From the NCBI RefSeq assembly GCF_002813915.1, contig NZ_CP019335.1:3083777-3147776 (forward strand): a stretch of 64,000 nt of DNA, written 5' to 3'. The notes under the pieces were generated by a model that ran no database searches, was not told where the DNA came from, and worked only from the letters and a program-made list of their open reading frames with translations. Shown piece after piece: positions 26,700 through 33,987 of this stretch; within the stretch, counting starts at the first letter, position 1; the number at the start of each line of letters is the position of its first letter. The stretch is from Tenacibaculum sp. SZ-18. Its GTDB lineage: Bacteria > Bacteroidota > Bacteroidia > Flavobacteriales > Flavobacteriaceae. Made by a program: the position numbers and the translations under genes.

Positions 26700-27539
26700 C
26701 TATCCTTGAATTTCAATACTTATTGATTCTCCTCCATTTTTTGACTTCCGATTATTCTTAAAACGCTCCATCATTTCCTCTGTTTTTTCACGCATAATCT
26801 TATTAAATTTCTCTTGAGAAACTTTCTTTCCTTTTTTAGGTTTTTTGATTGTTACTTTTTCAGATGGATTTAAAACTAACTCAGAACACACGATTGTTAA
26901 TTTTCCTTCATGAACTTCTAAAATTAATCCTGGTAACCCCCAAAACATTCCTGGACCATTGCTTACTGGAATTTCTGGTGTATACCAAACCTCAGTAATT
27001 ACGGTCACTTTCTTTTTTGTTTCTTCTTTATCTCCATCCGTCATGGTATAACTAACTCGTTCTTCTTCTCTTGATCTAGTTGCTTTGTAACAATTGTATT
27101 TACCTATCTTTTTCGTTTCAGCTGTCATTTCCCACTCTACAGTTTCTAATTTATCTTCAATTAAAAATGTCTTACCACTTATTTCTGTTTTATTTCTATA
27201 CACTTTTTTATTTACATCTTTGTATAACACATCATTTCCACCTCCATCTCCAATCATAACAATACTTACTCCTCCAGCTTGCGGTTCTGGTTTTAACTCT
27301 TTGTTCTGAGTGTACGTAGATTCTGTTTTATTAAAATTTAGTGTAAATGTTTTTTGTGACATTTTCTTTAATTGATCATGCAACTTTTTTTGTATTGCTG
27401 AATTTGGTGCATTCTGATCTGTACTTATTTTGATATCCATATTTCTATGGGTTTTATAAGTTGCTTTCCCTTGAAATTTTTGTGCACCAGCTATGATTGA
27501 CAACAAGACCATCGTCAGAAATAATGTAATTCTCATCAT
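26700..27539 (-). CDS. GLPGLI family protein
   Basis: 279 residues with a signal peptide (RITLFLTMVLLSIIAGAQ). The start is either of two adjacent ATG codons. The family motif WGLPGLILEVH lies near residue 195, after VSNGPGMFWG. It is clearly paralogous to the next gene (shared IEDKLETVEWEMTAETK / IEDDSEMPKWEMTGETK) but lacks its Arg/Gly-rich insert. Envelope location is inferred from the signal peptide; function is unknown. It is the second gene of the operon, 80 bases upstream of the next start. Confidence 0.85.
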   Translation of the reverse strand: MMRITLFLTMVLLSIIAGAQKFQGKATYKTHRNMDIKISTDQNAPNSAIQKKLHDQLKKMSQKTFTLNFNKTESTYTQNKELKPEPQAGGVSIVMIGDGGGNDVLYKDVNKKVYRNKTEISGKTFLIEDKLETVEWEMTAETKKIGKYNCYKATRSREEERVSYTMTDGDKEETKKKVTVITEVWYTPEIPVSNGPGMFWGLPGLILEVHEGKLTIVCSELVLNPSEKVTIKKPKKGKKVSQEKFNKIMREKTEEMMERFKNNRKSKNGGESISIEIQG

Positions 27540-27566
27540 ACTTAATTATTGTATTTAGCTTATTTA

Positions 27567-28139
27567 TTATTGATTCTTAGTATAATTAGACATAATATTT
27601 ATCAACTTGTCTAAGTCTTTTATTTTACCTGTGATGATAAAACTTTGTTTCGTTTCAAATTTCAACTCGTCTTTATCTTTACCTTTTACTTTACATCCTA
27701 AAGTGATTTCCTCATTCTCATCCTTATCTTTTAAGGACTCTTTCACTTCATTCCAGTTAATTTCTTTTAATTCTTCTATTGATTCCACAGTGTAAACCAA
27801 TGATGATTTTTCTACTTTCGTTTTACTGAACTCATAGTTTGATATCATTTTAATAAGCTGATCAATGTTCCCAGCATTTCCAGATATTAAGAAATTATGT
27901 TTTGATTCTGACTTAAATTCTTCCCCTTTTTTCTTTATCTTGATGCCAAGTGATATTTCTTCATCTTTATCTGCATCTTCAAAAAACTCTTTGGTATCAT
28001 CCCAATTAATTTTCTTCACTTCATCTGTAGAATCAACTGTGAACGTTAATGATGTAGTTTTATATTTTATATTTTTCTTTTCCTGAGCATATGTATTTAG
28101 TGAAATAATTGCTACGATTATTGTAATTATATTTTTCAT
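27567..28139 (-). CDS. Secreted protein of two tandem repeats
   Basis: 190 residues: a signal peptide (KNIITIIVAIISLNTYAQ) followed by two copies of a domain of about 75 residues. Copy 1 runs from LTFTVDSTDEVKKINWDDTK to LIKMISNY, and copy 2 from LVYTVESIEELKEINWNEVK to LINIMSNY. Both are rich in Glu, Asp and Lys. No known family was recognised. It is the first gene of the operon with the GLPGLI and beta-barrel genes, and it starts 122 bases from the divergent histidine kinase gene. That region carries GTTAAC repeats, so the kinase/regulator pair may control it. Confidence 0.75.
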   Translation of the reverse strand: MKNIITIIVAIISLNTYAQEKKNIKYKTTSLTFTVDSTDEVKKINWDDTKEFFEDADKDEEISLGIKIKKKGEEFKSESKHNFLISGNAGNIDQLIKMISNYEFSKTKVEKSSLVYTVESIEELKEINWNEVKESLKDKDENEEITLGCKVKGKDKDELKFETKQSFIITGKIKDLDKLINIMSNYTKNQ

Positions 28140-28196
28140 GATTTTTTAGTTATTACGTTTCACATACAAATATGATTTCAAAAAACAGCTTTCTTG

Positions 28197-28239
28197 GTTA
28201 ACGAGTGTTAACTAGTGTTAACCGACTAATTTTGTTAAC
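28197..28239. promoter_or_regulatory. Candidate response-regulator operator: tandem GTTAAC repeats
   Basis: GTTAAC occurs at 28197, 28207 and 28217 with an exact period of 10 bases (the last two as TAGTGTTAAC/GAGTGTTAAC), and a fourth copy lies at 28234. The repeats lie between the kinase gene and the divergent GLPGLI operon. Direct repeats spaced by one helical turn are the usual target of OmpR-type regulators, and the kinase's partner is of that type. Confidence 0.6.
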
Positions 28240-28249
28240 ATTTATAATG

Positions 28250-28257
28250 TACTTTTG
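28250..28257 (+). promoter_or_regulatory. Candidate -7 element of the kinase/regulator operon
   Basis: TACTTTTG matches TAnnTTTG exactly, five bases before the kinase ATG, so the transcript could be nearly leaderless. No TTTG lies at normal -33 spacing; the GTTAAC repeats occupy that position, which suggests activator dependence. Confidence 0.45.
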
Positions 28258-28261
28258 AACT

Positions 28262-29878
28262 ATGAAATCAAAAAAATATAATTGGATTCTTTATTTCATC
28301 ACAGCAACTATTATTACCACCATTGCTGTTCAGTTTTATTGGAATTATAAAAATTACCAACAAAACAAACAACGTGTTATGAATGAAATTCAGATAAGTT
28401 TAGACAATGCTGTTGAACAGTATTTTGCCGACTTATCGAAGAAAAATTACTTTGCAATTGTTACAGACAGGAAAGATTCTACACGACAAAATAAAATGAA
28501 AAATATTTGGAAGAATATCTTTTCTAAAATTGACAGTACAAAAGGAAAAACAAAAAATACTTCGAGAAAAAAAGATTCTACTTCAAAGGTTGACTTCCAA
28601 ATAACTTCCATTAAGCTTGAAACCGATGATAAAACAGACTTTTATAGAACAGCTTCTGCCATTGATAGTCTAATGCGAGATACCATTTTTGAGTTAGAAA
28701 GAAACATAGACAAAAAAACGCCAATAAAAGGATTCACTCAATTTCATAAAGATGGAATAACTGGAACCCACATTGAAGGAAATTCTATTTCTAATGTTAA
28801 AGTGTATAGAGGAAAAAGAGCTACAGATAGTTTAAAGCTTATAGAAGGATTACAAACCGTTTTTGTTGCTATTCAAAACGACTCTATCAATCCTGTTAAA
28901 ATAGATTCTATTTTAAGAAAAGAACTAACACAAAAGAAAATCAATATTCAGTTTGGTTTTGAATACTTCAAAGCTGATACACTTCGTGCGGATTTTTTAC
29001 CTGTTCCTATAAAACAATTCGACATTATCGAGTCAAAATCCACTTTTCTTGGACCAGACAAACAGTTTAAAATGAAGTATTCTAATCCGTCGACTGAAGC
29101 TTTAAAAAGGAGTTCAACAGGAATATTATTATCATTGTTATTGTCTTTAGCAGTTATTTCAAGTTTATTTTATTTACTTAAAGTAATTAACGAACAAAAA
29201 GAACTAGCAGAAATTAAAAACGATTTAATTAGTAACATCACACACGAATTTAAGACGCCAATCACAACAGTTTCAACTGCTTTGGAAGCAATTAATAGTT
29301 TCAATGCGATTGAAGATATTGAGAAAACTAAAAAGTATGTTTCAATCTCTGAAAATCAAATTAAAAAGTTGCATTTAATGGTTGAAAAACTGTTGGAAAC
29401 GGCAACACTTGATAGCGAAAAACTACTGTTAAAGAAAGAACAAGTTGAAGTAATTAACTTGCTAGAGAAACTGTCAAACAAACATCAACTTTTAACAACA
29501 GAAAAAGATATTCAGTTCTCTTCCAATGCAAACTCATTATATTTAAATGTTGATGAATTTCATTTTGAAAATGCGCTGTCTAACTTAATTGATAATGCTG
29601 TAAAATATGGAGGTGATAAAATTGATGTGTTATTAATTTCCGAGAGAGACAACATTACTATAACAGTATCCGACAACGGAAAAGGAATCGACAAAAATCA
29701 ACAAGAAAAAATATTCGACAAGTTTTATCGAATCCCAAAAGGAAATACGCACGATGTAAAAGGATTTGGGATTGGTCTGTACTACACAAAAAAAATCATT
29801 GAAAAACATCATGGATCTATAAATTTACAAGCGAATCCTGGTAAAACTATTTTTAAAATCAACCTAACCAATGAGTGA
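28262..29878 (+). CDS. Sensor histidine kinase, RprX-like
   Basis: 538 residues. A first membrane segment near residues 6-28 and a second near 285-310 flank a periplasmic domain of about 250 residues. Then come HisKA (SNITHEFKTPITT, phospho-His near 327) and HATPase_c with N box (NALSNLIDNAVKYGG), DNGKGID and FGIGLYYTKKI. It phosphorylates the response regulator encoded next, with which it overlaps by eight bases. The layout resembles RprX of Bacteroides, but the signal is unknown. It is divergent from the GLPGLI operon. Confidence 0.9.
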   Translation: MKSKKYNWILYFITATIITTIAVQFYWNYKNYQQNKQRVMNEIQISLDNAVEQYFADLSKKNYFAIVTDRKDSTRQNKMKNIWKNIFSKIDSTKGKTKNTSRKKDSTSKVDFQITSIKLETDDKTDFYRTASAIDSLMRDTIFELERNIDKKTPIKGFTQFHKDGITGTHIEGNSISNVKVYRGKRATDSLKLIEGLQTVFVAIQNDSINPVKIDSILRKELTQKKINIQFGFEYFKADTLRADFLPVPIKQFDIIESKSTFLGPDKQFKMKYSNPSTEALKRSSTGILLSLLLSLAVISSLFYLLKVINEQKELAEIKNDLISNITHEFKTPITTVSTALEAINSFNAIEDIEKTKKYVSISENQIKKLHLMVEKLLETATLDSEKLLLKKEQVEVINLLEKLSNKHQLLTTEKDIQFSSNANSLYLNVDEFHFENALSNLIDNAVKYGGDKIDVLLISERDNITITVSDNGKGIDKNQQEKIFDKFYRIPKGNTHDVKGFGIGLYYTKKIIEKHHGSINLQANPGKTIFKINLTNE

Positions 29879-30551
29879 AAAGATAAAGTTATTACTAGCA
29901 GAAGATGAGCCAAGTTTAGGACAAATCGTTAAAGAAAGTTTAGAAACCAGAAACTTTCAAGTAATTCATGCACTGAACGGTGAAGAAGCTTATGAATTAT
30001 ACGAAAAAGAACAACCTGAAATTTTGGTTTTGGATGTAATGATGCCTCGAAAAGATGGATTTACATTAGCAAAGGAAATTAGAGCAGAAAACAGTACTAT
30101 TCCCATTATATTCTTAACAGCGAAATCGCAAACTAAAGATGTAATTGATGGTTTTCAGCATGGAGGAAATGACTATCTAAAAAAGCCATTTTCCATGGAG
30201 GAATTAATTGTTCGTGTTTATAATTTACTTGATCGAGTAAACTTAAAAAGAAACTTAGAAAAGATACCTATTGGAGAATTCACCTTAAATTACGAAAAAC
30301 AAAAACTACATTACAAAGACGATGTCGAACTTTTGACTCATAGAGAATGTGAGCTCTTGTACTATCTTTCTGAAAAGAAAAATGAAGTTTTAGACAGAAC
30401 TTTTATTTTAAATAAACTTTGGGGAAATGATGACTTCTTTAATGCACGCAGTATGGATGTCTTTATTTCTAAATTGAGAAAGAAACTAAAAAAAGATCCT
30501 TCCGTTGAAATTATTAACATTCGAGGTTATGGTTATAAATTAACCTGCTAA
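29871..30551 (+). CDS. OmpR-family response regulator
   Basis: 226 residues. The receiver domain (about 1-120) has acidic residues EDE near 11-13, phospho-Asp55 in LVLDVMMPRKDG and Lys in LKKPF. The winged-helix DNA-binding domain (about 130-226) contains LLTHRECELLYYLSEK and ends INIRGYGYKLTC. It overlaps the histidine kinase gene by eight bases, so it is the cognate partner. The GTTAAC repeats upstream of the kinase gene are the likely site for autoregulation and for control of the divergent operon. Confidence 0.93.
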   Translation: MSEKIKLLLAEDEPSLGQIVKESLETRNFQVIHALNGEEAYELYEKEQPEILVLDVMMPRKDGFTLAKEIRAENSTIPIIFLTAKSQTKDVIDGFQHGGNDYLKKPFSMEELIVRVYNLLDRVNLKRNLEKIPIGEFTLNYEKQKLHYKDDVELLTHRECELLYYLSEKKNEVLDRTFILNKLWGNDDFFNARSMDVFISKLRKKLKKDPSVEIINIRGYGYKLTC

Positions 30552-30577
30552 TCTTAAAAATTATTGAAAATTATATG

Positions 30578-30585
30578 TAATTTTG
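30578..30585 (+). promoter_or_regulatory. Candidate -7 element of the deoxynucleoside kinase gene
   Basis: TAATTTTG fits TAnnTTTG exactly and lies 21 bases before the ATG at 30607. No clear -33 element. Confidence 0.4.
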
Positions 30586-30606
30586 ACCGCCTAAAAACTA
30601 TGATGT

Positions 30607-31221
30607 ATGCACATAGCAATCGCAGGAAATATTGGAGCTGGTAAAACTACATTAACCAAATTATTAGCTAAACATTACCATTGGGAACCGCACTTTGAAT
30701 CAGTAGATGAGAATCCGTATTTAGATGATTTTTACAGTGAAATGGAACGCTGGTCTTTTAATTTACAAGTATATTTTTTAAATAGTAGATTCCGACAAAT
30801 TCTAGAACTTCGTAAATCAGGAAAAGCTATTATTCAAGATAGAACTATTTATGAAGATGCTCATATCTTTGCTCCAAACCTACATGCGATGGGATTAATG
30901 ACTAATAGAGATTATGGAAATTATTCTTCTCTTTTTGAATTAATGGAAAACTTGGTAACACCTCCTGATTTATTGATTTATTTGCGTGCAGACATTTCGA
31001 CGTTAGTTGGGCAAATCCATAAGAGAGGTCGCGATTATGAAAGTTCAATAAGTATTGATTATTTAAGCAGATTAAATGAAAGATACGAAGCTTGGATTAG
31101 CACTTACAATAAAGGAAAGTTATTAATCATTGAGGTTGATAAACTTGATTTTGTTGACAAACCAGAGGATTTAGGTTATATCATTGACAGAATTGATGCA
31201 CAGATAAACGGACTTTTTTAA
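30607..31221 (+). CDS. Deoxynucleoside kinase (deoxyadenosine/deoxycytidine kinase type)
   Basis: 204 residues. P-loop GNIGAGKTT at 7-15, ENPYLDDFY substrate segment, DRTIYEDAHIF near residue 78 and lid-region Arg residues in HKRGRDYE. The family phosphorylates deoxynucleosides for dNTP salvage. The start at 30607 gives the canonical HIAIAGNIGAGK opening; two upstream ATG codons are out of frame. The window holds a second member as the C-terminal half of the folK fusion at 43458. It ends before a strong terminator. Confidence 0.92.
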   Translation: MHIAIAGNIGAGKTTLTKLLAKHYHWEPHFESVDENPYLDDFYSEMERWSFNLQVYFLNSRFRQILELRKSGKAIIQDRTIYEDAHIFAPNLHAMGLMTNRDYGNYSSLFELMENLVTPPDLLIYLRADISTLVGQIHKRGRDYESSISIDYLSRLNERYEAWISTYNKGKLLIIEVDKLDFVDKPEDLGYIIDRIDAQINGLF

Positions 31222-31250
31222 TCGTAGTAAAGTCTATTTTCAAAATATAT

Positions 31251-31282
31251 AAAACTCACTATTGATATAGTGAGTTTTTTTT
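31251..31282 (+). terminator. Terminator after the deoxynucleoside kinase gene
   Basis: AAAACTCACTA (31251-31261), loop TTGATA, TAGTGAGTTTT (31268-31278), with T continuing to 31282. Eleven perfect pairs. Confidence 0.88.
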
Positions 31283-31396
31283 GTTGTACTAAACTCGATT
31301 AACACTGATTATGATTTTTTTTAGAAAGTAATATTTATTTTTTACCCTAAAACACAACGGATTCGTTTTGAAAACAATATAACTGAACCCATGGTT

Positions 31397-31442
31397 ACTT
31401 TTTATAAAAAGTATCTCCATTTTTTATAAATAGGAACTCCAT
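31397..31442. repeat. Palindrome and tandem 22-bp direct repeats upstream of the RiPP precursor
   Basis: Two adjacent 22-base units (31399-31420 and 31421-31442) agree at 19 of 22 positions; both open TTTTTATAAA and close CTCCAT. A further TTTTATAA lies at 31451. The first unit overlaps a perfect 16-base palindrome, ACTTTTTATAAAAAGT (31397-31412). Direct repeats with a two-turn period are typical of LytTR-type operators. The rest of 31283-31585 shows no gene. Confidence 0.55.
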
Positions 31443-31585
31443 TCACTTCATTTTATAAGTCGTTCATCCAATATTTGTATTGAACTTACAGCCAAATAAC
31501 GAGCTAAGTTTTGACAAATACAGGATGCTGAAAATGTATTGTTTAATAATCAAATAAGAGTAAGCTAAAAACTAAATTTTATAAA

Positions 31586-31810
31586 ATGAAAAAATCATTT
31601 TTTTTATCGAAAGGATTAGAGAAATTTTCAAACAAACAAATCAATGATTTATCCCTTATCAAAGGAGGAGCAATTCCAGCAGACGATGATGTGATTTATT
31701 ATCCGACGAGCGGTGGAGGTAAAAAATGTCCACATGGTCAAGTTTGGAGTGATAAACTGCAAAGATGTGTGTCAATTGCAGAAAAAGACGAAGAAAGATT
31801 CAGATTCTAA
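31586..31810 (+). CDS. RiPP precursor peptide with GG-type leader
   Basis: 74 residues. The leader (about 1-28) is basic and amphipathic with KFSNKQINDLSLIKGG, the double-glycine pattern cut by C39-type peptidase transporters. The core of 46 residues begins AIPADDD and contains YYPTSGGG, then CPHGQVWSDKLQRC, and ends EERFRF. It is followed 72 bases later by a radical SAM/SPASM enzyme gene, which implies peptide modification. Candidate three-residue aromatic crosslink sites are WSD and FRF; the Cys pair could form a disulfide. No transporter or protease gene is adjacent. The gene class is well supported; the modification is inference. Confidence 0.8.
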   Translation: MKKSFFLSKGLEKFSNKQINDLSLIKGGAIPADDDVIYYPTSGGGKKCPHGQVWSDKLQRCVSIAEKDEERFRF

Positions 31811-31830
31811 AATTAGTTTACTAAATCTCT

Positions 31831-31862
31831 CAAGGAAATTGTAATCTCTTACAATTTCCTTG
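31831..31862 (+). terminator. Hairpin between precursor and radical SAM genes (partial terminator)
   Basis: Perfect 14-pair stem CAAGGAAATTGTAA (31831-31844) / TTACAATTTCCTTG (31849-31862) with loop TCTC, followed by TTTAAAAT rather than a long T run. It would protect the precursor mRNA or reduce read-through, so that peptide is made in excess over enzyme. Confidence 0.65.
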
Positions 31863-31882
31863 TTTAAAATAAATAATCCAAC

Positions 31883-33115
31883 ATGACTTTCAATTCTTTA
31901 GCCTTAAAAATAGCGAGTAGATGTAACTTAAACTGTTCTTATTGTTTTATGTATAATCTCGGAGATACTACTTATAAGAAACAACCAAAATTTATGTCTG
32001 CCGAAATTGCAAATCATGTCATAGAAAAAACAAAAAATTACATTCAGAAATACAACAAAAAAGAATTCTCTTTTATATTTCATGGAGGTGAACCTCTATT
32101 AGCATCTAAGCAATTTTATATTGATTTCGTTACAAAAGTTAATGAGATGAAAAAAGAACTTCCTGATGTTTCATTTTTCTTTGATGTACAAACAAATGGT
32201 GTTCTTTTAGATAAAAATTGGATAGCACTATTCAAATCTCTAAATATTGCACCTAGCATAAGTGTTGATGGAACTAAAAAAGCTCATGACATGTTCAGAG
32301 TTGATCATAAAGGGAATGGTAGTTACGACAAGGTTTTTAAGAGTGCCCAGCTATTAAAGGAAGAAATGGATTACGCAGACATTGCTTGTGTTATCAACAC
32401 CAATGAATCTCCCGAAAAAATCTATGCCAGTTTTAAAAGAATGAATGCTACTTATGTAAATTTTTTAATTCCTGATTACACCCATGATAACTTTCCATTT
32501 AACAAAAATGAAACAACCATGGCTAACTGGCTTATTACTTTATTTGATATTTGGATTCGTGATGCAAATCGATTCAAAATCCCCTTATTTCTTGGACTTC
32601 TAAACTCCTTAATGAGAATAACTGAAGATGCTAAAAATGAGTCAACAGTTTTAGTTATCGAAACAAACGGTGAAATAGAGGCTATTGATTCTCTTAAAGC
32701 TTGCGGACATGGTTTTACCAAAACTGGATTAAACATTACCTCCAATAATTTAGAAGATATTCAAAATACCTCACTAGGTAATTTATATTTCAATGATTTA
32801 AACTCCAAGCTTTGTAATCAATGTTTGCAATGTCCATTAAATGAAATCTGTAAAGGAGGTCGATTAGTTCATCGTCATAGTAAACATAATGGTTTTAACA
32901 ATCCATCTGTTTATTGTAATGATTTGATTAAACTTATTGCGCACGTTCAAAAGTTCTTTATTTCTTGCTATCCAGAACTACATGAAAAGGAAAATATTGA
33001 AGCAATTAACCCTAAAGAAATTATGGAATATCTTTCTAATATTTCTAAAGAAGTTGAAAGTCCTTTTAAAAAAGAGCTTGAATCATTTTTACAACAAGAA
33101 TCCGTTTTGGTTTAA
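31883..33115 (+). CDS. Radical SAM/SPASM peptide maturase (GrrM/XyeB/FxsB-like)
   Basis: 410 residues. The radical SAM CxxxCxxC motif is CNLNCSYC at 14-21, with GGEP in FIFHGGEPLLAS. The C-terminal SPASM-like region has CNQCLQCPLNEICKGG, then HRHSKHNGFNNPSVYC, the pattern of cyclophane-forming maturases of the GrrM/XyeB/FxsB type. These enzymes link an aromatic side chain to a residue two positions on in a precursor peptide. The precursor gene lies 72 bases upstream, beyond a hairpin. The gene is convergent with the trmH-like gene, with stops six bases apart. Subfamily and product are inferred from motifs only. Confidence 0.85.
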   Translation: MTFNSLALKIASRCNLNCSYCFMYNLGDTTYKKQPKFMSAEIANHVIEKTKNYIQKYNKKEFSFIFHGGEPLLASKQFYIDFVTKVNEMKKELPDVSFFFDVQTNGVLLDKNWIALFKSLNIAPSISVDGTKKAHDMFRVDHKGNGSYDKVFKSAQLLKEEMDYADIACVINTNESPEKIYASFKRMNATYVNFLIPDYTHDNFPFNKNETTMANWLITLFDIWIRDANRFKIPLFLGLLNSLMRITEDAKNESTVLVIETNGEIEAIDSLKACGHGFTKTGLNITSNNLEDIQNTSLGNLYFNDLNSKLCNQCLQCPLNEICKGGRLVHRHSKHNGFNNPSVYCNDLIKLIAHVQKFFISCYPELHEKENIEAINPKEIMEYLSNISKEVESPFKKELESFLQQESVLV

Positions 33116-33120
33116 AAAGA

Positions 33121-33852
33121 TTAACCTCTCTTAAACTCACTTAATAAAATAGCCGTTGCAGTTGCCACATTCAAACTTTCTGTTTTTTGAGTTTTACCGA
33201 ATCTAGGTATGGTAAGCTTTTGTTGAATTATACTATTAATTTCATCAGAAATACCGTTGGCTTCATTTCCCATTACTAGTATTCCTTCTTTAGGTAAATC
33301 AGTTTTATAAACATTATTTCCATCCATATCAGCGGTGAAACTTGGTAACTCTGAATTTTGAATAAAGCTCTTCAAATCGGTATAAAAAATTTTAACTCTT
33401 GTAATAGATCCCATTGAAGACTGAATAACCTTTTGATTATAACAATCAACAGTATCTTTAGAACAAACTAATTGCTCAACTCCAAACCAATCACATAAAC
33501 GAATAATAGTTCCTAAATTCCCAGGATCATTTATTGAGTCTAAAGTAACTATTAATCCTTTGTTTAGTATTGAAACTGTTTTAGGAATACGAAAAATCCC
33601 CAGTACTTTATTTGGTGTTTTAAAAGTGCTAACTTTTTTGAGTTCCGCTTCTGATATCTCAATTATTTTAGTTGTATCTGTTACTTTAACGATTCCAGTT
33701 TCAGTTAAAAAGATTTTCTCAAGCTCAAGATGGGAAGTTAATAATTCATTTACAACCTTGATTCCTTCGGCGATAAATAAGCCGGTTTCTTGCCTATATT
33801 TTTTCTGACGTAAACTATTTATTAGTTTGGTTTGATTTTTGGATAAACTCAT
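33121..33852 (-). CDS. TrmH/SpoU-family RNA 2'-O-methyltransferase
   Basis: 243 residues. An N-terminal substrate-binding domain (LINSLRQKKYRQETGLFIAE) is followed by a SPOUT domain with its three motifs: DSINDPGNLGTIIRLCDWFG, LVMGNEANGIS and IPRFGKTQKTESLNVATATA. It methylates a ribose in rRNA or tRNA using S-adenosylmethionine; the target base cannot be told from sequence. It is divergent from the TamL-like gene. Confidence 0.9.
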   Translation of the reverse strand: MSLSKNQTKLINSLRQKKYRQETGLFIAEGIKVVNELLTSHLELEKIFLTETGIVKVTDTTKIIEISEAELKKVSTFKTPNKVLGIFRIPKTVSILNKGLIVTLDSINDPGNLGTIIRLCDWFGVEQLVCSKDTVDCYNQKVIQSSMGSITRVKIFYTDLKSFIQNSELPSFTADMDGNNVYKTDLPKEGILVMGNEANGISDEINSIIQQKLTIPRFGKTQKTESLNVATATAILLSEFKRG

Positions 33853-33987
33853 TCGTAGTTTTTTAACAGCACATTACCATAAAAATGGTATTTTTGATGA
33901 CTTACTTGACTTTATCTACGTTTATTTTAAATGTATTACTACTTAAAACAAGCGTAAATCAAGTACTAAATACGCAGCGTAAAGTTA

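Noticed and set aside
28197..28239. GTTAAC repeats as part of an intrinsic terminator
   Set aside because: GTTAAC is self-complementary, but the repeats are direct and are not followed by a T run; both flanking genes start here rather than end.
31397..31458. CRISPR-like array
   Set aside because: Only two or three short units with no spacers and no cas genes; the units are directly adjacent.
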